From contig SSEL01000037.1 in NCBI GenBank assembly GCA_008012315.1, forward strand, positions 78,495 through 142,494: a stretch of DNA of 64,000 bases, read 5' to 3'. Position numbers and translations under genes: made by a program. This document shows positions 24,632-33,444 of the stretch, in pieces (the stretch's first letter is position 1; every line of letters begins with the position of its first letter). Source of the DNA: Rhodospirillaceae bacterium (GTDB lineage: Bacteria; Pseudomonadota; Alphaproteobacteria; Dongiales; Dongiaceae). Under the pieces are notes generated by a model, which worked only from the letters and a program-made list of their open reading frames with translations, did not search any database and was not told the origin of the DNA.

Positions 24632-26224
24632 ATGACGGATTCACGCAAAACGGCTGGAGCTGCCGGCGCGATGCCGTTGCTGCAGCTTGAGGGTATCGTC
24701 AAGCAATTCCCCGGCTGCCTTGCCAATGACCAGGTCGACCTCGCGCTGATGCCGGGTGAAATCCATGCCTTGCTCGGCGAGAACGGTGCCGGCAAGAGCA
24801 CATTGGTCAAGATCATCTACGGCGTGCAGCAGCCGGATGCCGGGCAGATCCGCTGGCAGGGCGAGGCCGTGGAGATCGCCAATCCGGCGCAGGCGCGGCG
24901 CCTCGGCATCGGCATGGTGTTCCAGCATTTCTCGCTCTTCGAGTCGCTGACCGTGGCGGAGAATATCGCGCTCGGCATCAGCGATGCCCGGCAGCGCAAA
25001 GGCTTGCGCAGCCGCATCAGCGACATTTCCCGCAGCTACGGCCTGCTGCTCGATCCCGACCGGGCGGTGCATGATCTCTCGGTCGGCGAGCGGCAGCGGG
25101 TCGAGATCGTCCGCTGCCTGCTGCAGGAACCCCGGCTGTTGATCATGGATGAGCCGACCTCGGTGCTGACGCCGCAGGAAGTGGAGAAGCTGTTCGCGAC
25201 CCTGCGGCGCCTGGCGGCGGAAGGCTGCGCCATCCTCTATATCAGCCATAAGCTGGAGGAGATCCGCGCGCTCTGCCATGAGGCGACGATCATGCGCCAG
25301 GGCAAGGTGGTGGCGACCTGCGATCCCCGCCAGGAAACCGCGGAACGCCTCGCCGAACTGATGATCGGCAGCCGGGTCAGCGCACCGGACCGGCCGGCAT
25401 CGAGCCAGGCAGACAAGCCGGTCAAGCTGGCGGTTTCGCATCTCTCGCTGAAATCGGACCAGCAATTCGGCATCGATCTGAAGGACATCTCCTTCGGCGT
25501 GCGGGGCGGCGAGATTCTCGGCATCGGCGGCGTCGCCGGCAACGGCCAGAGCGAATTGATGGCGGCATTGTCCGGCGAGACGCCGGTCGCCGCTGCCGAA
25601 TCCATTCGCATCGGCGATGTCGCAGCCGGGCGGCTGGGTCCGGCGCAACGGCGCCTGCTGGGTGCCTGTTTCGTGCCGGAGGAGCGCAACGGCCATGGCG
25701 CGGTCAGCGCCTTCAGCCTCACGGATAACGCCTTTCTCTCGGCCTTTCGCCGGCGCTCGCTGACGCGGCATGGCCTGATCGAGGGCGAGAAGACCCGCCG
25801 TTTCGCCGATGACATCATCCGGCTGTTCGATGTCCGCGGGCGTGGCGTGCGGGCCGAGGCGCGCTCCCTGTCTGGCGGCAATCTGCAGAAATTCATCGTC
25901 GGCCGGGAGATTCTGCAACGTCCCGACCTGCTGGTGGTGGCGCAGCCGACCTGGGGCGTCGATGCCGGTGCCGCTGCCGCAATTCATCAGGCGCTGATTG
26001 ATCTTGCCGCCCAGGGTGCCGCGATCGTCATCATTTCCCAGGACCTCGATGAAATCCTGTTGCTCTGTCAACGCATCGCGGTGATCAATCTCGGCCGTCT
26101 CTCGGCGCCGCGCCCGGTCGGCGAGGTCACGGTGGAGCAGATCGGCTTGCTGATGGGCGGTGTGCACGGCACCGCGCCGGACGAACAGCTAGAGGGGGAG
26201 CAGCCGCGTGTGGCTCGCACTTGA
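24632..26224 (+). CDS. Double-domain ATPase of a nucleoside/purine-type (BMP) ABC importer
   Basis: 530 residues with two fused ATPase domains. Domain 1: Walker A GENGAGKST (49-57), signature LSVGERQR, Walker B LLIMDEPTSVL. Domain 2: Walker A region replaced by GVAGNGQSE, signature LSGGNLQK, Walker B LVVAQPTWGVD; the loss of Gly-Lys and of the catalytic Glu in the second domain is usual for this RbsA/NupA-like class. Its stop overlaps the first permease gene by 17 bases. With the permeases and BMP binding protein it makes a full importer. Confidence 0.92.
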   Translation: MTDSRKTAGAAGAMPLLQLEGIVKQFPGCLANDQVDLALMPGEIHALLGENGAGKSTLVKIIYGVQQPDAGQIRWQGEAVEIANPAQARRLGIGMVFQHFSLFESLTVAENIALGISDARQRKGLRSRISDISRSYGLLLDPDRAVHDLSVGERQRVEIVRCLLQEPRLLIMDEPTSVLTPQEVEKLFATLRRLAAEGCAILYISHKLEEIRALCHEATIMRQGKVVATCDPRQETAERLAELMIGSRVSAPDRPASSQADKPVKLAVSHLSLKSDQQFGIDLKDISFGVRGGEILGIGGVAGNGQSELMAALSGETPVAAAESIRIGDVAAGRLGPAQRRLLGACFVPEERNGHGAVSAFSLTDNAFLSAFRRRSLTRHGLIEGEKTRRFADDIIRLFDVRGRGVRAEARSLSGGNLQKFIVGREILQRPDLLVVAQPTWGVDAGAAAAIHQALIDLAAQGAAIVIISQDLDEILLLCQRIAVINLGRLSAPRPVGEVTVEQIGLLMGGVHGTAPDEQLEGEQPRVART

Positions 26225-27305
26225 ACCGCGCGGACAGCGTTCCGCTTTCTGGACCTATGGCTCGCCGGTCCTGGCTTTGCTGTTGACCGTCGTCACGGCG
26301 GCGATCATTTTTGCGGCTCTTGGACAGGATCCTGCCAAGGCGCTCTGGACCTTCCTGGTCGAGCCGCTGACGAGTGCCAGCGGCCTGCCGGAGCTGTTCG
26401 TCAAGGCCGCGCCGCTGATCCTGATCGGTGTCGGCCTGTCGATCGGCTTTCGCGCCAATGTCTGGAATATCGGCGCCGAAGGCCAGTTCACCCTGGGCGC
26501 CATCTTCGGCGGCTGGGTTGCCTTGCGGGTTGGCGAGGGCAGCGGCTGGTGGGTCTTTCCGGCGATGCTGCTGGCCAGCATCCTGGGCGGCATGATCTGG
26601 GCGGCGATCCCCGCTTTGCTCAAGACCCGCTTCAATGCCAATGAGATTCTGACCAGCCTGATGCTGACCTATGTGGCGCAGCTCCTGCTGCTCTATCTGG
26701 TCACCGGCCCCTGGAAGGACCCGGAAGGCTACGGCTTTCCGCAGACCGCCATGTTCGGCGATGCCGCGACCGCGCCGATCCTGATCGCGGAGACCCGCCT
26801 GCATCTCGGTGTTTTCGTCGCCTTTGTTGCGGCACTCCTCGGCTGGCTCATTCTGTCGAAGTCCCTGCTTGGCTTCCAGTTGCGGGTACTCGGTTCGGCG
26901 CCCCGCGCGGCACGGTTTGCCGGTTTCAGCGAATCCGGCCTGATCTGGCTCTCCTTGCTGCTGGGCGGCGGTCTTGCCGGCCTCGCCGGGCTGTTCGAAG
27001 TGGCCGGGCCGATCGGCCAGCTCACGCCGTCGATCTCGCCGGGCTATGGCTTCACCGCCATCATCGTCGCCTTCCTCGGCCGCTTGCATCCCTTGGGCGT
27101 GGTGCTGGCGGGGCTCGTCCTCGCCCTTTCCTATCTCGGTGGCGAAGCGGCGCAGATCGATCTCGGCCTGCCCAACGCCGTGACGGGGATCTTCCAGGGC
27201 ATTTTGCTCTTCTACCTGCTCGGCTGCGATGTGCTCATCCTTTACCGGCTGCGTTTCGGTGGCAAACAGCTCGGTGGCAAATCTCTGCGGGGGGCGTCGC
27301 GATGA
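26208..27305 (+). CDS. BMP-type ABC importer permease 1
   Basis: 365 residues from GTG 26208, with GAGGGGGAG upstream. About ten hydrophobic segments. The family motif IGFRANVWNIGAEGQFTLGA is clear, as is GYGFTAIIVAFLGRLHPLG. It belongs to the BPD_transp_2 class used for nucleosides, sugars and amino acids. It overlaps the second permease gene by 4 bases. Confidence 0.92.
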   Translation: MWLALEPRGQRSAFWTYGSPVLALLLTVVTAAIIFAALGQDPAKALWTFLVEPLTSASGLPELFVKAAPLILIGVGLSIGFRANVWNIGAEGQFTLGAIFGGWVALRVGEGSGWWVFPAMLLASILGGMIWAAIPALLKTRFNANEILTSLMLTYVAQLLLLYLVTGPWKDPEGYGFPQTAMFGDAATAPILIAETRLHLGVFVAFVAALLGWLILSKSLLGFQLRVLGSAPRAARFAGFSESGLIWLSLLLGGGLAGLAGLFEVAGPIGQLTPSISPGYGFTAIIVAFLGRLHPLGVVLAGLVLALSYLGGEAAQIDLGLPNAVTGIFQGILLFYLLGCDVLILYRLRFGGKQLGGKSLRGASR

Positions 27306-28225
27306 GCCCGGAAATGATCAACATCCTGCTCAGCATCATGACCGCCTCGACCCCCCTGCTGCTGGCGGCGACCGGCGAGTTGGTGGCGGAGAAATCCGGC
27401 GTCCTCAATCTCGGCCTCGAAGGCATGATGTTGGTGGGCGCCGTCATCGGCTTCGCGGCTACCGTGCATACCGGCAGCGCCAGCCTCGGTGTCCTGGCGG
27501 CGGTGCTGGCCGGGATCGCCATGTCGCTGGTCTTTGCCTTCCTCTCGCTGACACTGATGGCCAATCAGGTGGCGACCGGCCTGGCGCTGACGATTTTCGG
27601 CACCGGGCTCAGCGCATTGATGGGGGCAGGCTATGTCGGCACCGCCTTGCAGCCGCTGCCGAAGCTCACCCTTCCCGGCCTCAGCGATCTGCCGGTCCTC
27701 GGCCCGCTGCTCTTCCATCAGGACGCATTGATCTACGGCTCCTTCATCCTGCTGATCGCCGTTGCCTGGTTCCTCTATCGCAGCCATGCCGGCCTGGTGC
27801 TGCGAGCGATCGGCGATTCCCACGATGCCGCCCATGCCATCGGCTATCCGGTGATTGCCATCCGCTATGCCGCAACGGCCTTCGGCGGCGGTATGGCCGG
27901 TCTGGCCGGCGCCTATATGTCGCTGGTTTATAGCCCCAGCTGGTCGGAAAACATGACGGCCGGGCGTGGCTGGATCGCTTTGGCGCTGGTGGTTTTCGCG
28001 ACCTGGCGGCCGGGCTGGCTGCTGCTTGGCGCCTATCTCTTCGGCGGCATCATGTATATGTCGCTCTATATTCAGGGCCTGGGGGTCAATTTGCCGTCGC
28101 AATTCATTTCCAGCCTGCCTTATCTGGCGACGATTGTCGTGCTAGTGATGATTTCACGGGACCGTCTGCGCATCCGGCTGAATGCGCCGGCTTGCTTGGG
28201 ACGCCCTTTCTTTGCTGCGGGTTGA
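27302..28225 (+). CDS. BMP-type ABC importer permease 2
   Basis: 307 residues with about eight spans. ATGELVAEKSGVLNLGLEGM is the hallmark motif of the second permease in BMP-type importers, and GGGMAGLAGAYMSL and TAGRGWIALALVVFATWRP also match. ATG 27302 overlaps the preceding stop. Confidence 0.93.
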   Translation: MSPEMINILLSIMTASTPLLLAATGELVAEKSGVLNLGLEGMMLVGAVIGFAATVHTGSASLGVLAAVLAGIAMSLVFAFLSLTLMANQVATGLALTIFGTGLSALMGAGYVGTALQPLPKLTLPGLSDLPVLGPLLFHQDALIYGSFILLIAVAWFLYRSHAGLVLRAIGDSHDAAHAIGYPVIAIRYAATAFGGGMAGLAGAYMSLVYSPSWSENMTAGRGWIALALVVFATWRPGWLLLGAYLFGGIMYMSLYIQGLGVNLPSQFISSLPYLATIVVLVMISRDRLRIRLNAPACLGRPFFAAG

Positions 28226-28250
28226 TGCCTGGATGATCAAACGGGAGAGC

Positions 28251-29339
28251 ATGATGGAAAGAAGAACATTCAATAAATTGCTGGGAGCTTCGCTGACGAC
28301 CTTGGCCGCGCCGGCGATCATTCGCCCGGCTTTCGCGGCGGATCCGCTGAAGGTCGGTTTCATCTATGTCGGCCCGGTCGAGGATTTCGGCTGGACCCAT
28401 CAGCACGATCTGGCCCGCAAGGATCTGGAAGCCGAGCTCGGCGACAAGATCAAGACGACCTATGTCGAAAGCGTCAAGGAAGGTGCGGATGCCGAACGCG
28501 TCATCGCCGAGCTTGCCAATAAAGGCCATGGCCTGATCTACACCACCTCCTTCGGCTTCATGAATCCGACCCTGAAGGTGGCGAAGCGCTTTCCCAAGGT
28601 GAAGTTCGAACATGCGACCGGCTACAAGCGGGCGGAGAATGTCGCGACCTACAACATCCGGTTCTATGAGGGGCGTTATATCCAGGGCGTGATCGCCGGC
28701 AAGATGTCGAAATCGGGCATCGTCGGCTATATCGGCTCGGTGCCCATTCCGGAAGTCATCATGGGCATGAACGCCTTCATCCTCGGCATGCATTCGGTCA
28801 ATCCCAAGGGCCGGATCAAGGCGGTCTTCATCAACTCCTGGTACGATCCCGGCAAGGAAGCCGATGCCGCCAAGGCGCTGATCGACCAGGGCGCCGATCT
28901 CATGGCGCAGCACACGGATTCCACCGCGCCGTTGCAGGTCGCGGAACAGCGCGGCATCCAGGGTTTCGGCCAGGCCACCGATATGATCAAGGCGGCGCCG
29001 AAGGCCCAGCTCACGTCCTCGACCGATCACTGGCTGCCATATTACATCGAACGCACCAAGGCGGTGATCGACGGCACCTGGAAAAGCCAGGATACCTGGG
29101 GCGGTCTCGCTTCCGGCATGCTGAAGATGGCCGACTACACCAACATGCCGGATGATGTGGCGGCGCTTGCCAAGCAGACCGAGGCCGATATCGCTTCCGG
29201 CAAGATCGTCATCTTCAAGGGCCCGATCAAGGACCAAAGCGGCGCCGTCAAGGTGGCCGACGGCTCCACGCTCGACGATGCCTCCATCGCCGGCATGAAC
29301 TGGCTGGCCGAAGGCGTCGACGGCAATCTGCCGAAGTAA
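28251..29339 (+). CDS. BMP-family (purine-nucleoside-receptor-like) binding protein
   Basis: 362 residues from ATG 28251 (the next codon is also ATG), with GGGAG upstream; a longer frame from 28182 overlaps the permease. The signal MMERRTFNKLLGASLTTLAA has an ERRTFNK core that suggests Tat export. BMP family motifs are VGFIYVGPVEDFGWTHQHD, YIQGVIAGKMSKSGIVGYIG and FINSWYDPGKEADAAK. It should bind a nucleoside or related base in the periplasm, though BMP proteins for other ligands exist. A hairpin follows the stop. Confidence 0.92.
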   Translation: MMERRTFNKLLGASLTTLAAPAIIRPAFAADPLKVGFIYVGPVEDFGWTHQHDLARKDLEAELGDKIKTTYVESVKEGADAERVIAELANKGHGLIYTTSFGFMNPTLKVAKRFPKVKFEHATGYKRAENVATYNIRFYEGRYIQGVIAGKMSKSGIVGYIGSVPIPEVIMGMNAFILGMHSVNPKGRIKAVFINSWYDPGKEADAAKALIDQGADLMAQHTDSTAPLQVAEQRGIQGFGQATDMIKAAPKAQLTSSTDHWLPYYIERTKAVIDGTWKSQDTWGGLASGMLKMADYTNMPDDVAALAKQTEADIASGKIVIFKGPIKDQSGAVKVADGSTLDDASIAGMNWLAEGVDGNLPK

Positions 29340-29365
29340 CCTGCACCTCCGCTGATTCAATGTCG

Positions 29366-29397
29366 CACCCCGTTCCATCTTGTGATGGAGCGGGGTG
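29366..29397 (+). terminator. Stem-loop after the BMP importer operon
   Basis: CACCCCGTTCCATC (29366-29379) pairs with GATGGAGCGGGGTG (29384-29397), 14 pairs with one G-T, around a 4-base loop. There is no long T-run, so termination strength is uncertain. Confidence 0.6.
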
Positions 29398-29472
29398 TCG
29401 TCATCTGGCATTTGCTCTCGCACCGTTTTGGCTCTAGGCGTCGTCGGGTGCTTTTGCTATCACCGCCGCACG

Positions 29473-30228
29473 ATGGACATTCTGGGGATTCCGCTCTGGC
29501 AATTGGGGATCAGTTCGCTCGCCATTTTCGGCGCGGCGATCGTGCGCGGTTTTTCCGGCTTCGGCTTCTCATTGCTCAGCATCACGGCAATTACGCTGTT
29601 CATGCCGCAGGCTGAAGTCGTGCCCTCGATCTTCCTGCTGGAAATCGCCGCGTCTTTGCATCTCATCCCCAGCATCTGGCGCGAGATTCACTGGCGCTCC
29701 TTGCTGTTCCTGATGATCGGCTGCCTGATCGGCACGCCGCTCGGTGTCTCCGCTTTGGCATCGGTGCCGGCCGCACCCATGACGCTTGCCATGTCGCTCT
29801 TCGTGACGGTGACGGCCATTCTGATGCTGCGCGGATTCCACCTGGAAAAGACCCCCGGGCCGCTTGCGACCACCGGCACCGGTATCGGCTCCGGCCTGCT
29901 CAACGGCGCTTTCGGCATCGGCGGCCCCCCGGTCATCATCTTTTTCTTCTCGACACCCGGCGCCGCTGCCGTCGGCCGTGCCTCGGTCATCGCTTATTTC
30001 ATCGGCACGGATAGCCTCGGCCTTGCCTGGGACACCTATCACGGCCTCGTCACCAAGCAGAGCTTCCTGCAGGCTGCGCTCTGGCTGGTGCCGCTGCTGC
30101 TCGGCGTCACCGTCGGTGCCCGCAGCTTCCATCACGTCAGCGAAGCAGCTTTCCGCCGCTGGGTGCTGCGCTTGCTGATCCTGCTGGCGGTGATCAGCGG
30201 TGCGAAAGCGGCTCTTGCCTTAGTCTAG
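29473..30228 (+). CDS. TauE/SafE-family membrane exporter
   Basis: 251 residues from ATG 29473; the frame open from 29395 adds a non-hydrophobic tail. Seven or eight hydrophobic segments. Family motifs are AIVRGFSGFGFSLLSITAI and GSGLLNGAFGIGGPPVIIFF. Members export sulfite, sulfoacetate or other anions. It converges with acetate kinase and sulfoacetaldehyde acetyltransferase genes, which release sulfite from sulfonates, so sulfite export is a reasonable guess. The ribosome-binding site is weak. Confidence 0.85.
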   Translation: MDILGIPLWQLGISSLAIFGAAIVRGFSGFGFSLLSITAITLFMPQAEVVPSIFLLEIAASLHLIPSIWREIHWRSLLFLMIGCLIGTPLGVSALASVPAAPMTLAMSLFVTVTAILMLRGFHLEKTPGPLATTGTGIGSGLLNGAFGIGGPPVIIFFFSTPGAAAVGRASVIAYFIGTDSLGLAWDTYHGLVTKQSFLQAALWLVPLLLGVTVGARSFHHVSEAAFRRWVLRLLILLAVISGAKAALALV

Positions 30229-30270
30229 GCCAGAAGCTGCACATCCAGGATGTTGCTGCACTGCAGGCTT

Positions 30271-31491
30271 CTACTGGCGGGAAAACAATTTCTGGCAATG
30301 CCGGGCAATAATGCCTTCTTCGTCGGTCGGGACAACCAGGACACGGACATCTTTACCCGCGATTGAAATCTGCAGCGGGCCGGCCGGATGAACGGCGCGC
30401 CTATTCGCTTCGTCATCCACCGATAGGCCAAGCCAAGCCGTTTCGGCGCAGACAGCAGCGCGGATATCAGCACCATTCTCGCCAACACCGCCGGTGAAGA
30501 TCATCATATCGAGGCCCTGTAATTCGGCGCTCATCCGGGCCAGTTCCACGGCGATGCAGTGGCAATAGATGTCGATGGCCCGGGCGGCGGCGGGGTCGGT
30601 GCTGTCGCTCAAGGTCTTCATATCGGCGCTGAGCCCCGACAGACCCAACAGGCCGCTTTCGTGATAAAGCAATTTTTCGAGATCGCCGAGACTCATGCCG
30701 TCATGTAGCAGATGCAAAAGAACACCGGGATCGATCGAGCCGGGACGTGTCCCCATCACGAGACCCTCCAGGGTGGAGAAGCCCATGCTGCTGGCGATGC
30801 CCTTGCCGTGCTTGATCGCCGCCATGCTGGCGCCATTGCCAAGATGGGCGATCACCAGGCGTGCAGGGATGTCGATTTTCTCCTGCCGCAGGCAATACAG
30901 GATGGCCTCGTAAGAGATGCCATGAAAGCCATAGCGGCGGATGCCGGCCCGCCAGAAACGCTCGGGCAAAGCGAAGCGGGCGACCCGTTCCGGATTATCC
31001 GCATGGAAGCCGGTGTCGAAACAAGCGACCTGTGGCATATCCGGCAGCAGGTCACGCAGCGCCTTGATCGCGGCGACATTATGCGGCTGATGTAAGGGCG
31101 CCAGCGGGCAGATGCTTTCCAGCGCGGCGATGTCGTCATCGCCGATGACGATCGGTGTGGAATAGGCCGTCCCGCCATGCACAACGCGATGACCGATGCC
31201 AAGCCATGTGGTCTTCTCGCGGACGATGCCAAGCCGATCGATCAGGATCGATAAAGCGTCACGGTGATTGGCAACGGCATCTGGCTCGAACGGCCAATCC
31301 GGCGTTTCGCCTCGCAGGGCTTTGACTTCCAGCCGCGTGCGGTCCTGGCCGATGCCGGCGATCTGCCCTTTGAGCAGCAAGGCCGGCATTGCAGCGCCGG
31401 CCGCTGCGTCATAAACGGCGAATTTCAGGCTCGACGAACCGGCATTGATCACCAGCAGTTTATTGCCGTCAGGCGCGTCTTTTAAGGACAT
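30271..31491 (-). CDS. ackA: Acetate kinase
   Basis: 406 residues from ATG 31491 (MSLKDAPDGN); the frame extends to 31614 but overlaps xsc. Motifs: LVINAGSSSLKF, GHRVVHGG, CFDTGFH, YGFHGIS, AHLGNGASMAAI and FTGGVGENG. It makes ATP and acetate from acetyl phosphate. It follows xsc by 61 bases on the same strand, and Xsc makes acetyl phosphate, so the pair recovers ATP from sulfoacetaldehyde. Most characterised sulfonate loci use phosphotransacetylase (pta) for this step; none is visible here. Confidence 0.93.
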   Translation of the reverse strand: MSLKDAPDGNKLLVINAGSSSLKFAVYDAAAGAAMPALLLKGQIAGIGQDRTRLEVKALRGETPDWPFEPDAVANHRDALSILIDRLGIVREKTTWLGIGHRVVHGGTAYSTPIVIGDDDIAALESICPLAPLHQPHNVAAIKALRDLLPDMPQVACFDTGFHADNPERVARFALPERFWRAGIRRYGFHGISYEAILYCLRQEKIDIPARLVIAHLGNGASMAAIKHGKGIASSMGFSTLEGLVMGTRPGSIDPGVLLHLLHDGMSLGDLEKLLYHESGLLGLSGLSADMKTLSDSTDPAAARAIDIYCHCIAVELARMSAELQGLDMMIFTGGVGENGADIRAAVCAETAWLGLSVDDEANRRAVHPAGPLQISIAGKDVRVLVVPTDEEGIIARHCQKLFSRQ

Positions 31492-31552
31492 GGCTCGGTG
31501 CTGCTCTCGCTGATCCCTCGAGATGGAAGGGATCAGCGAGACTAGCGGGTGA

Positions 31553-33271
31553 TCAGGCGACGGTGAAGCCCTTGTATTTGTCGAGCAACCGCTTCGGCTT
31601 TTTGAGTGCGTCACGGCGGAAGGGATCGCCCAGTTCCTGCGTCACCATCACTTCCAGGATGGTGCATTTGTTGGAACCGGTCGCTTTCTTCAAGGCATCG
31701 CCGATCTGGTCGGGATGATCGACCGTGATGCCCTCGGCACCCATGGCCCTGGCGATGCCGGCGAAGCTGGGATTGTTGAGATTGGTGCCGACATAGCGGT
31801 CGGCGTAGAAATCGATCTGGTTCTTCTTCTCCGCACCCCATTGCCCGTTATTGAAGACGACGGCGGTGACGGGGATATTTTCGCGCACGCAGGTCAGGGT
31901 CTCCTGCAGGCTCATGCCCCAGGCACCGTCGCCGACATAGGCCACGGCCGGCCGGTCCGGCGCCGCAACCTTGGCACCGATGGCGGTCGGAAAGGCATAG
32001 CCGCAATTGCCGAAGCTCATCGCGGCGAAGAAGCTCTTCGGCTTGTCGAAGCGCAGATAGGAATTGGAGACCGAGCAGATATTGCCGATATCCGTCGTCA
32101 CCATGGCATTCTTCGGCATCGCCTTTTCCAGCTCGCGCAGGGCCCGGCGCGGTGCGATGGGCGAACCGTCCTTCATCGACCACTCGGTCAGCTCGCCTTC
32201 CCAGGCATCCTGCTGCTTCTTCACTTCGGCAAGACGGGCATCCTTGTTGCCCCGGCTGGCGATCTTTTCATTCATCGTTTCCAGCCGGTCCAGGATCTCG
32301 CCGGCAGCCGCACCGGCATCGCCGCAGACGCCGACCGTGATCGGCTTCACCAGGCCGATCACCCGGTGGTTGCTGTCCACCTGGATCAGCTTGGCATTCT
32401 TCGGCCAATAGTCGATATCGTGCTGCGGCAGGGTTCCGAATGGCCCCAGGCGCGAGCCCAGCGCCAGCACCACATCGGCCTGCTGGATCACCTTCATTGC
32501 CGCCTTTGATCCCTGATAGCCGAGCGGCCCGCAGAGCAGCGGATGCCCGGCGGGGAAGGCATCGTTATGCAGATAGGAGGTAACGACGGGGGCGGAGAGA
32601 TATTCCGCCAGCTTGATCGCCTTGGCCTGGGCATCGGCCATCACCACGCCGCCGCCGGCGATGATGACCGGGAATTTCGCCTCGGCCAGGATCTTCGCCG
32701 CCTGATCGAGGCTATCGACGCCGCCGGCGCCGCGTTCGATCCTGATCGGTTTCGGAATGGTGACATCGACCTCGCCATAAAACACATCGCGCGGGATATT
32801 GAGCTGGGTCGGCCCGCGTTCGGTCATGGCGAGATCGAAGCAGCGGCCCGTCAGCTCGGCGAGGCGGTCCTGCCGGCTGACATGGGCCTGGAACTTGGTG
32901 ATCTTGGAGAAGATCGGCAATTGCTCGGTTTCCTGGAAGCCGCCGAGGCCGATCGTGTTGCTGCCGGTTTCCGGCGTGATCACCACGACCGGCGAATGCG
33001 CCCAATAGGCGGCGGCGACGGCGGTGACGAAATTGGTGATGCCGGGGCCGTTCTGGGCGATGCAGACGCCATGTTTGTTGCTGGCCCGCGAATAGCCGTC
33101 GGCCATATGGGCGGCACCCTGCTCATGGGCCACCGAGATGAAGCGGATGCCGGCCGGCTCGAAAATATCGAGCGCATCCATATAGGCTGAGCCGACGATG
33201 CCGAAGACGTGTTTGACACCCTGCGCGACCAAGGTCTCGACGAAAGCTTCACTTGGGGTCATCCGGGTCAT
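31553..33271 (-). CDS. xsc: Sulfoacetaldehyde acetyltransferase
   Basis: 572 residues from ATG 33271 (MTRMTPSEAFVETL), with GGAGAGG upstream; ATG 33277 is an alternative. This is a thiamine-diphosphate enzyme: catalytic Glu50 (AHEQGAAHMADGY), PP-binding core GDGAWGMSLQE...NNGQWG, and Xsc-like segments IGLGGFQETEQLPIF and QLNIPRDVFYGEV. Xsc converts sulfoacetaldehyde plus phosphate to acetyl phosphate and sulfite. The MocR regulator upstream, acetate kinase downstream and TauE-like exporter support this. Other acetolactate-synthase relatives are possible but fit less well. Confidence 0.9.
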   Translation of the reverse strand: MTRMTPSEAFVETLVAQGVKHVFGIVGSAYMDALDIFEPAGIRFISVAHEQGAAHMADGYSRASNKHGVCIAQNGPGITNFVTAVAAAYWAHSPVVVITPETGSNTIGLGGFQETEQLPIFSKITKFQAHVSRQDRLAELTGRCFDLAMTERGPTQLNIPRDVFYGEVDVTIPKPIRIERGAGGVDSLDQAAKILAEAKFPVIIAGGGVVMADAQAKAIKLAEYLSAPVVTSYLHNDAFPAGHPLLCGPLGYQGSKAAMKVIQQADVVLALGSRLGPFGTLPQHDIDYWPKNAKLIQVDSNHRVIGLVKPITVGVCGDAGAAAGEILDRLETMNEKIASRGNKDARLAEVKKQQDAWEGELTEWSMKDGSPIAPRRALRELEKAMPKNAMVTTDIGNICSVSNSYLRFDKPKSFFAAMSFGNCGYAFPTAIGAKVAAPDRPAVAYVGDGAWGMSLQETLTCVRENIPVTAVVFNNGQWGAEKKNQIDFYADRYVGTNLNNPSFAGIARAMGAEGITVDHPDQIGDALKKATGSNKCTILEVMVTQELGDPFRRDALKKPKRLLDKYKGFTVA

Positions 33272-33444
33272 GGGCATCCTCTCCGCTTGCATTGTTACAT
33301 GATGGGGCCGTCTTGCGCGGCTTGCTGTCGCTTCCCAGGATAGAAAACGCCACTCCGCTTGGGGTAGGTCCAGCGGGTGCGACTGCATTGGGCCAGATGG
33401 AGCCAGATGGGAAAGGACCGGGAGAGGACTGAATTAGGCCGCTC

